From the NCBI GenBank assembly GCA_023384025.1, contig JAHDXX010000109.1, positions 1 to 9,930 on the forward strand: a stretch of DNA of 9,930 nucleotides. Reading direction: 5' to 3'. Under the pieces are notes generated by a model that was not told the DNA's origin, ran no database searches, and saw nothing but the letters and a program-made list of their open reading frames with translations. Position 1 is the first letter of the stretch, and each line of letters opens with the position of its first letter. The DNA is from Sphingomonadaceae bacterium. Its GTDB lineage: Bacteria > Pseudomonadota > Alphaproteobacteria > Sphingomonadales > Sphingomonadaceae. This document shows positions 4,628-9,930 of the stretch, in pieces. Position numbers and translations under genes: made by a program.

Positions 4628-6454
4628 CTATTCCGCTGCCTGAACCAGCGCCTCGCGCTCGGACAGCTGGCGCGCCCACATTTCCGCATAGAGCCCATCC
4701 TGCCGCAGCAGATCGGCGTGGGTGCCGCGCTCGGCCAGCCGCCCGTGGTCGAGCACCAGGATCTCGTCCGAATCGGCGATGGTCGACAGGCGGTGCGCGA
4801 TCGACAGGGTCGTGCGGTGCTCGCTTACCCGGCGCAGCGTGGCGAGAATGTCCTGTTCGGTGCGGGTGTCGAGTGCGCTGGTCGCCTCGTCGAGCAGAAG
4901 GATCGGCGGGTTCTTCACCAGCGTTCGCGCAATGGCGACGCGCTGTTTCTCGCCGCCGGACAGTTTCAACCCGCGCTCGCCCACCTCCGTGTCGAAGCCC
5001 TGTGGCAGCCGCTCGATGAAGGGCAGGATCGACGCATCGCGCGCGGCGCGGATCACGTCCTCCTCGCTCGCACCGTCGCGGCCGTAGGCCACGTTGTATC
5101 CGATGGTCTCGTTGAACAGCACCGAGTCCTGCGGGACAATGCCAATGGCCGCGCGCAAGCTTGTCTGCGTGACCCCGGCAATGTCCTGCCCGTCGATCAG
5201 GATGCGCCCGGCCCAGGGATCGTAAAAGCGGAACAGCAGCCGGGCGATGGTGCTCTTACCCGCTCCGGAAGGTCCGACGATGGCGGTGCGCGATCCGGCG
5301 GGAACTTCGAAGCTGAGGCCGTGGAGGATTGTCCGGTCCCGCTCGTAGCCGAACACGACGTTGTCGAATGCCACCGTTGGTTGGCGCACCACAAGCGCAG
5401 GGGCACCGGGTGCGTCGCGGACCTCGACGGCGGTGTCCATCAGCCGGAACATCGCGCCCATGTCGACCAGCCCCTGGCGGATGGTACGGTAAACCCAGCC
5501 GAGCATGTCGAGCGGGCGGAACAGCTGCATCAGGTAGGTGTTGACGAACACCAGGTCGCCCACGGTCAGTTCGCCCTTGCTCCATCCCCACACCGTCCAG
5601 GCCATGGCACCGGCCATCAGCAGGTTGGTGATCAGCGACTGCGCGATGTTGAGCGCCCCGAGCGAGTTCTCGCTGCGGATCGCGGCCCGGGCATAGGCGC
5701 GGGCAGCGCTGGCATAGCGCGCTTCCTCGCGCGCTTCGGCGCCGAAGTACTTCACCGTCTCGTAGTTGAGCAGCGAATCGACCGCCCGGTCGAGCGCGCG
5801 CCCGTCGAGGTCGTTCATTTCGCGCCGCAGCTGGGTGCGCCACTCGGTAATCCAGCGGGTAACCGCGATATAGGTCACGACCGTTATGGTAGTGGCAGCG
5901 ACAAGTTCCCACCCGAATTTGTACCAGAAGATCACCGCGACCGCGATCAGCTCGATCACGGTCGGGGCGATGTTGAACAGCAGGAAGTAGAGCATCTGGT
6001 CGATGCTCTTGGTTCCGCGTTCGATGGTCTTGGTCACTTCGCCGGTGCGGCGCGAGAGGTGGAACCGCAGGCTGAGGCGATGAAGCCGGGCAAAGACGTC
6101 TTCCGCCAGCCGCCGCGTCGCGTCCTGCCCGACCCGCTCGAAGGTAATGTTGCGCAAGTTGTCGAACAGCACGCTGCCGAACCGGCCAAGCGCATAGGCG
6201 AGCACCAGCGCGATGGCGGCGAGCGCGGCTTCGTTCGACGGGGTCGCCATCGAATCGACCGCGCTCTTGTAGGCAAAGGGGAGGGCCAGGATCGTCCCCT
6301 TGGCCAGCAGCACGAACAGGAACGCACCGACGATTCGCCAGCGCAGCCCCGGATCACCCTTGGGCCAGAGGTAGGGAAGGAACCGCTTGAGCGTGGCCCA
6401 GCTGTCATGGTCGGCGGGCGTATCGGTTGGATGGTCAGGCGGCATCGCGCCCAT
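4628..6454 (-). CDS. atm1: Atm1-type ABC exporter (NaAtm1/ABCB7/HMT1 family)
   Basis: A half-transporter of 608 residues with a six-helix membrane domain (about 35-335) fused to an ATPase domain, expected to act as a homodimer in the inner membrane. Family blocks HLSRRTGEVTKTIERGTKSI (132-151) and NYETVKYFGAEAREE (230-244) mark it as Atm1-type. In memory, the structurally solved NaAtm1 of Novosphingobium binds glutathione through residues including Arg206, Arg210, Asn269 and Gln272; the same residues stand at the same numbers here. The ATPase has Walker A GPSGAGKST (394-402), Q-loop Gln442, signature LSGGEKQR (498-505), Walker B ILLLDEA (518-524) and switch His554, all intact. It likely exports glutathione conjugates such as metal complexes. 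The ATG at 6454 has no clean ribosome-binding site; a second ATG three codons in is possible. The protease gene lies 36 bp upstream on the same strand. Confidence 0.93.
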   Translation of the reverse strand: MGAMPPDHPTDTPADHDSWATLKRFLPYLWPKGDPGLRWRIVGAFLFVLLAKGTILALPFAYKSAVDSMATPSNEAALAAIALVLAYALGRFGSVLFDNLRNITFERVGQDATRRLAEDVFARLHRLSLRFHLSRRTGEVTKTIERGTKSIDQMLYFLLFNIAPTVIELIAVAVIFWYKFGWELVAATTITVVTYIAVTRWITEWRTQLRREMNDLDGRALDRAVDSLLNYETVKYFGAEAREEARYASAARAYARAAIRSENSLGALNIAQSLITNLLMAGAMAWTVWGWSKGELTVGDLVFVNTYLMQLFRPLDMLGWVYRTIRQGLVDMGAMFRLMDTAVEVRDAPGAPALVVRQPTVAFDNVVFGYERDRTILHGLSFEVPAGSRTAIVGPSGAGKSTIARLLFRFYDPWAGRILIDGQDIAGVTQTSLRAAIGIVPQDSVLFNETIGYNVAYGRDGASEEDVIRAARDASILPFIERLPQGFDTEVGERGLKLSGGEKQRVAIARTLVKNPPILLLDEATSALDTRTEQDILATLRRVSEHRTTLSIAHRLSTIADSDEILVLDHGRLAERGTHADLLRQDGLYAEMWARQLSEREALVQAAE

Positions 6455-6479
6455 GTGGGGGGTTATCCCGCCCCCCGCA
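6454..6479 (-). other. G/C hairpin overlapping the exporter start codon
   Basis: Six G residues (6476-6471 as read on the minus strand), loop CGGGATAA, and six C residues (6462-6457) can form a six-pair stem in the 36-nt gap between the protease gene and the exporter gene. After a C-A mismatch, two further pairs reach the A of the exporter ATG. The purine-rich GGGA that could act as ribosome-binding site lies in the loop. This may limit translation of the exporter. Confidence 0.4.
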
Positions 6480-6490
6480 ATCCCGGATGA

Positions 6491-7447
6491 TCAGAGCGGC
6501 ATGGGGATGTTGTTGGTTTTGAGCTTCGGGCGGATCCCGCTGCCGCGCGGTGCGTCGAACAGGATCTGCCGGGCCGCGAAGTCGATCGCCACCCGGTCGA
6601 ACACCCTGAGATCGCGCATGCCGAGGATCATGGCCGGTCGCTTGGCGAGGCCGAGCTGGGCGAAGGCAGGCCCGTCAGCGAACATCACCGGAAGGTTGCT
6701 GAGCTGCATGTCGTCGATCCTGAGCGAACCGACAATGTCGACCGTTCCTTCGAATTCGTGGCCGTTGACGTCCTGGTTGCGCACTTCCTGGCGTGAGCGG
6801 GCCCGTAACTTGCGGCGCAGCGCGAGGTTGCCGACGCTCGACTGGGCGCCGGTATCGAGGATGATCGCGGTGCGAACGTCATCGATGGTCGCCTCGGTGA
6901 TGATCAGCCGGCCGAGCTTGCGGCGGGCGCGGATCACGATCTCGTACCCCTTGTTGCCGCCCAGAGCCGCAGCATCGTCGACCGCGATCGTGTCGGTGCG
7001 GAAATCGATCAGCACGCGCAGGTCCTGCAGCGTGTCGAGCCCGAGGATGCCGTCAGCCCCGACATGCCGGGCTTCCAGCAAGGGCACTTTCAGGCCGTCG
7101 AAGACGCGGGCAGCGAATTCCAGCCCGTCGAGCGAGACGAGTTCCACCGGAACCCGGCTGGCCATGCCGACGACAATCGCCGATCCGGAGGATTCCAGCG
7201 CGAGCCGGTCGCGCACGCGGTCGGTCACGACGGTCGCTTCGGCGCCGGTATCGACCATGAAATCGAACGGGCCTTCGCCTTCGATCAGCACCGGGACAGT
7301 GAAGCGCAGATGGCGGTCGCTTTCTCCGGCAACCACCTCGGCCGTCTCGCTGTGAGCGAGCGGTCCTGGTGCGGGCGCGACCCGGACATCGGCTGGCGGC
7401 GCGGCGGCCAGAGAGAGGGCAAGCATCGGGGCGAGGGCGAGCGGCAT
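6491..7447 (-). CDS. Exported retropepsin-like aspartic protease with two DTG lobes
   Basis: From the ATG at 7447 the protein has 318 residues and starts with a signal peptide (MPLALAPMLALSLAAAPPADV), so it should be periplasmic. Two homologous lobes follow. The first has FDFMVDTGAEATVV with Asp66-Thr-Gly and closes with ILGLDTL at about 134-140. The second has TAIILDTGAQSSVG with Asp198-Thr-Gly and closes with ILGMRDL at about 274-280. DTG plus a hydrophobic-hydrophobic-Gly motif is the signature of retroviral-type aspartic proteases, which need two DTG lobes per active site; here both are on one chain. Alphaproteobacterial relatives include PerP, known for cleaving a polar scaffold protein; the substrate here is unknown. 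The start is supported by GGGAGA 6 nt upstream; a GTG at 7468 would put Arg-rich residues before the signal peptide. Confidence 0.85.
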   Translation of the reverse strand: MPLALAPMLALSLAAAPPADVRVAPAPGPLAHSETAEVVAGESDRHLRFTVPVLIEGEGPFDFMVDTGAEATVVTDRVRDRLALESSGSAIVVGMASRVPVELVSLDGLEFAARVFDGLKVPLLEARHVGADGILGLDTLQDLRVLIDFRTDTIAVDDAAALGGNKGYEIVIRARRKLGRLIITEATIDDVRTAIILDTGAQSSVGNLALRRKLRARSRQEVRNQDVNGHEFEGTVDIVGSLRIDDMQLSNLPVMFADGPAFAQLGLAKRPAMILGMRDLRVFDRVAIDFAARQILFDAPRGSGIRPKLKTNNIPMPL

Positions 7448-7485
7448 GGGGCGTCTCCCGCGCGGCACGGCGCCGCGTTACGGGC

Positions 7486-7514
7486 ACCATACCACGGCGC
7501 GGGGCCGGCACCAA
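7486..7514 (-). promoter_or_regulatory. Candidate vegetative promoter for the protease gene
   Basis: Read on the minus strand, TTGGTG (7514-7509), 17 nt, TATGGT (7491-7486). Each box matches four of six consensus positions and spacing is ideal. A start site near 7479 would leave a ~32-nt leader containing the GGGAGA ribosome-binding site. It would drive the protease gene and possibly the exporter gene, independently of the flippase upstream. Confidence 0.4.
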
Positions 7515-7530
7515 AGCGCCATGCACCCGG

Positions 7531-9024
7531 TCAGGTGGTGCTGATCTCGCGGTGCCGGATCATGTCCCACGATTCGGTGAGATAGCGCTTTGCAACCACG
7601 GCCAGGGTCGCAAGGTAGGCCAGCCCGCCCAGCGGCACGAGAACCGCAAGCTGTGCCACTGGCGGCCAGCCGGCGACGAGACCACGCACCAGCCAAACGG
7701 CCAGCGCCATGATTCCCGATGCGAGCAGCACCGGGGCCATCTCGACTGCCAGGGCGCGCCAGCGCAGGCCGACCTTGGGCAGGATGAAGAACAGCGTGGT
7801 AAGCAGCAGGGTGGGGGTGCCGATCCACCAGGCATGCACCAGCCCCATCACGCCGCCCTCCACTGCAAGGGCGAACAGCAGCGGAAACAGCACGGCCCCG
7901 ATGGTATTGGTCGTCAGGTAGACCCGCGGCAGGCCCATTGCGTTGGTCGCCGGGGAACAGACGATCTGCACGGCGAAGAACGGCATGGCGATGGCGAGGC
8001 CCGCCACCAGCGGGGCCATTTCCACCCATTTCTCTCCGAACAGCAATGTGACTGCCGGTTCGGCGGTCAGCGCCAGACCGAAGTAGAGCGGGGCGGTGAC
8101 CAGGAAAACGGTCCGCAGGGTGCGCAGGAAGTACGGTGCCAGCGCCTTGCCCTGCTTGTGCAGTTCCGAATAGGCCGCGTAAGCGACGTCATTCACCGGC
8201 GGCAGGAACTTGCCGGTGATGATCAGGGTAAGGAACAGCGCGTTGGTGTAGAGCCCCAGATCGTGCGTGTCGAAACTGCGCCCTGCGATCACCACGTCGC
8301 TCTGGCTCTGGATGATCCACATGAACTGGCACAGCGTCAGCGTGCCGCCAAAGCTGATCAGATCACCCGCGCCACGAAAATCGAACACTGGCTTCACGAA
8401 GATGCGCGCGGCGTAAGTCAGGCCGATCGCCCGGGTGGCGAACATGGCCACAGGGGCATAGACCAGTGCCCACACACCATAGCCGAGCCAGGCCATCGCA
8501 AAGGCGACCACGCCCCCAACCGTGGCGCTGGCGAGATTGACCAGCCCCTGGTTGCGGAACTCGATTCGCCGGGCGAGCAGTTCCTGCGGCACGGCGGCGA
8601 AGGGGATTGTCAGGAAGATGATCGCCTGGATCCGGAGCATGTCCGCGACCAGCGGTTCCCGGAAATAGGCGGCCGCGAGCGGCGCGGTGAGGAACTGGAT
8701 CGCGGCAAGGCCGCCGTTCAGCAGCAACAGCAGCCCGAACACCTGCCCGATTCGGCGCTCGTCGACATGATTCGTCTGGACCAGCGAGGTGGCAAAGCTC
8801 TGTCCGTTGAGGAAAGTCAGCGCCGTCAGCACCACCTGGCACATGGCGTAGAGGCCGTAGTCTGACGGATCGAGCAGGCGGACGACCGCTATGGTGGAAG
8901 TCCACGCGATCACCTGTGCAAGTACCTGCGAGCCCCAGCGCCAGGCCATCGCGCTGCGCACGCGGCGCGCAAAGGTTACGTCTCCCGATTCAACGGGGAC
9001 CGGACTGGGGATGGCATCGCTCAC
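7531..9024 (-). CDS. Lipopolysaccharide/polysaccharide flippase, MOP superfamily (WzxC-like)
   Basis: A polytopic membrane protein of 497 residues with about 12-14 hydrophobic segments, fitting the Wzx/WzxC-like MOP flippases that move lipid-linked sugars across the inner membrane. Recognisable blocks include VVRLLDPSDYGLYAM near 47-61, PFAAVPQELLARRIEFRNQGLVNLAS near 141-166, and DLGLYTNALFL followed by PPVNDVAYAAYSELH in the middle. The start is set at the GTG at 9024 because AGGGG lies 7 nt upstream; a TTG at 9042 would add six residues but has no ribosome-binding site. There are no glycosyltransferase or polymerase genes beside it, so its sugar pathway cannot be read from context. It is first in a minus-strand series, with 83 bp before the protease gene, and is divergent from the rRNA operon. 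Confidence 0.88.
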   Translation of the reverse strand: MSDAIPSPVPVESGDVTFARRVRSAMAWRWGSQVLAQVIAWTSTIAVVRLLDPSDYGLYAMCQVVLTALTFLNGQSFATSLVQTNHVDERRIGQVFGLLLLLNGGLAAIQFLTAPLAAAYFREPLVADMLRIQAIIFLTIPFAAVPQELLARRIEFRNQGLVNLASATVGGVVAFAMAWLGYGVWALVYAPVAMFATRAIGLTYAARIFVKPVFDFRGAGDLISFGGTLTLCQFMWIIQSQSDVVIAGRSFDTHDLGLYTNALFLTLIITGKFLPPVNDVAYAAYSELHKQGKALAPYFLRTLRTVFLVTAPLYFGLALTAEPAVTLLFGEKWVEMAPLVAGLAIAMPFFAVQIVCSPATNAMGLPRVYLTTNTIGAVLFPLLFALAVEGGVMGLVHAWWIGTPTLLLTTLFFILPKVGLRWRALAVEMAPVLLASGIMALAVWLVRGLVAGWPPVAQLAVLVPLGGLAYLATLAVVAKRYLTESWDMIRHREISTT

Positions 9025-9120
9025 CCAAGTGCCCCTATCCAAGAATGGTGAATATTGTCCGACCGGCGGAATCGCCCTTCTGCAGCCCGGATTCCCGGAA
9101 AAAACACCCGTTAGACCGGA

Positions 9121-9140
9121 CGATTCGGCCCGATTCAGCC
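9121..9140. repeat. Tandem 10-bp direct repeat between the flippase gene and the rRNA promoter
   Basis: CGATTCGGCC (9121-9130) is followed at once by CGATTCAGCC (9131-9140), nine of ten bases identical. The spacing is one helical turn, which suits a protein binding the same DNA face twice. It lies about 100 bp before the flippase start and about 80 bp before the rRNA -35 box. It may be chance. Confidence 0.3.
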
Positions 9141-9200
9141 ATTAGCCCGCTCATGGCGGCCCAAATTCAATCGTTCTTTCAATGCATTACAACAAAGGCG

Positions 9201-9250
9201 CAACAAAATTGCAAAAAGCCGTTGACCGAATCCCGAACCGCGCATAGATG
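9201..9250 (+). promoter_or_regulatory. rRNA operon promoter with AT-rich upstream element
   Basis: TTGACC (9222-9227), exactly 17 nt, TAGATG (9245-9250), predicting a start near 9256-9258. The bases just upstream (about 9201-9218) are unusually A-rich for this genome (CAACAAAATTGCAAAAA) and the A+T-rich tract reaches back to about 9160, resembling an UP element that contacts the RNA polymerase alpha subunit. Spacing, position ahead of boxA and the 16S gene make this the main ribosomal promoter. Confidence 0.8.
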
Positions 9251-9622
9251 GGCTCCACCGACGCGGCGCTGACGGTTTCCACCGCCTTCGCAGCTTCGGT
9301 CGCCAGCATTAACGGATAGCCGGTCCCCCGGTGTAAAATCGGGGAGCCATTGCTGTCCGCCTTTTAATGTCTTGGCGGCTCTTTGACATCGTTGGTTTTT
9401 GATGAAGGGACATGTGGGCGACGGCGCCCGGTCCGGGGGTTTTAAGGCTCCGGATACCGGTTAACTAAGCCGATTGCCACATCCTTCGCTCGCACCACGC
9501 GGGCGCTGGGTGATGCATGTTCATTCGTATCCATTACGTTTGACAGTGCAGGTATCGGCTCCTTGAAGCTCATGCCAAGCAGGTTTGCGGGGTTATCCCC
9601 GTGCTTGTCTGGTGTGTGACAC
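9251..9622 (+). other. rRNA operon leader with boxA antitermination element
   Basis: About 370 bases without a protein gene separate the promoter from the 16S gene. GCTCTTTGACA at 9378-9388 closely matches the boxA element (E. coli TGCTCTTTAACA) that loads Nus factors so ribosomal transcription resists Rho. A hairpin with one mismatch, GGTCCCCCG (9322-9330) with CGGGGAGCC (9340-9348), precedes it. CCGGATACCGG at 9450-9460 is a short inverted repeat. The remainder should contain the upstream strand of the 16S processing stem, whose partner lies beyond the window. Confidence 0.75.
9577..9606 (+). other. Stem-loop just before the 16S 5' end
   Basis: CGGGG (9588-9592), loop TTAT, CCCCG (9597-9601), extended below a six-base bulge by AAGCA (9577-9581) with TGCTT (9602-9606). 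It ends about 16 nt before the mature 16S start. It may help present the precursor to processing nucleases or guide early 16S folding. Confidence 0.5.

Positions 9623-9930
<308 letters not shown>

Noticed and set aside
4718..6490. 590-codon plus-strand open frame opposite the Atm1-type exporter
   Set aside because: Antisense shadow of a gene with every ABC motif intact; composition is not protein-like.
7369..8865. 498-codon plus-strand open frame opposite the flippase and protease genes
   Set aside because: Gln/His/Arg-rich antisense shadow with no domain or ribosome-binding site.
9025..9042. TTG start for the flippase
   Set aside because: No ribosome-binding site upstream; the GTG at 9024 has AGGGG at suitable spacing.
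9383..9388. Perfect TTGACA (-35-like) in the rRNA leader
   Set aside because: It is part of boxA and no -10 box is found 16-18 nt downstream.
9427..9443. GC hairpin followed by TTTT in the rRNA leader as a terminator
   Set aside because: The feasible stem is only about three pairs with a five-base loop, and it lies downstream of boxA in a transcribed leader.
9540..9568. Second perfect TTGACA in the leader as an extra rRNA promoter
   Set aside because: The best -10 at 17 nt is TTGAAG, only three of six matches; not enough to call.

Overview
The window is G+C-rich DNA from an alphaproteobacterium, most likely a sphingomonad of the Erythrobacteraceae/Novosphingobium group. Three things support this: the short-V1 alphaproteobacterial 16S 5' region, an exporter that closely resembles what I remember of Novosphingobium Atm1 (NaAtm1), and the pairing of a ubiquinol-cytochrome c chaperone gene with a yceD-like gene. 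Taxonomy is judged from memory of families, not from a search.

Layout. Bases 1-90 contain no A or T at all and look like a contig-end artefact. They are followed by a small palindromic intergenic repeat (97-160). A minus-strand pair, the cytochrome bc1 chaperone gene and a yceD/DUF177 gene, overlaps by 4 bp. Divergent from it is bamE, an outer-membrane assembly lipoprotein. Next is a plus-strand heat-shock unit, hslV-hslU, followed by an ACT-domain gene overlapping hslU by 4 bp and a GFA/CENP-V zinc protein. A 3-bp gap separates this run from a convergent minus-strand series. Read in transcription order from about 9024 down to 4628, that series is a polysaccharide flippase, an exported two-lobed retropepsin-like protease and an Atm1-type glutathione-conjugate exporter. 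The right end is the divergent start of an rRNA operon: promoter, about 370-nt leader with boxA, and the first ~308 nt of 16S rRNA, cut by the window edge.

How it works together. The clearest regulatory signal is a near-perfect RpoH (sigma-32) promoter, CTTGACC-N13-CCCCATAT, directly before hslV. Its predicted start site falls essentially on the hslV ATG, so the heat-shock transcript may be leaderless. A 9-bp hairpin sits between hslV and hslU, where it could tune the ratio of protease to ATPase. Tight spacing suggests the ACT and GFA genes are carried on the same transcript.

Overall the genes are ordinary, conserved chromosomal genes. I see no mobile element, CRISPR array, defence island or clearly new multi-gene system. 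The points worth a second look are regulatory (leaderless RpoH promoter, hairpins at gene junctions) and the duplicated-lobe aspartic protease.
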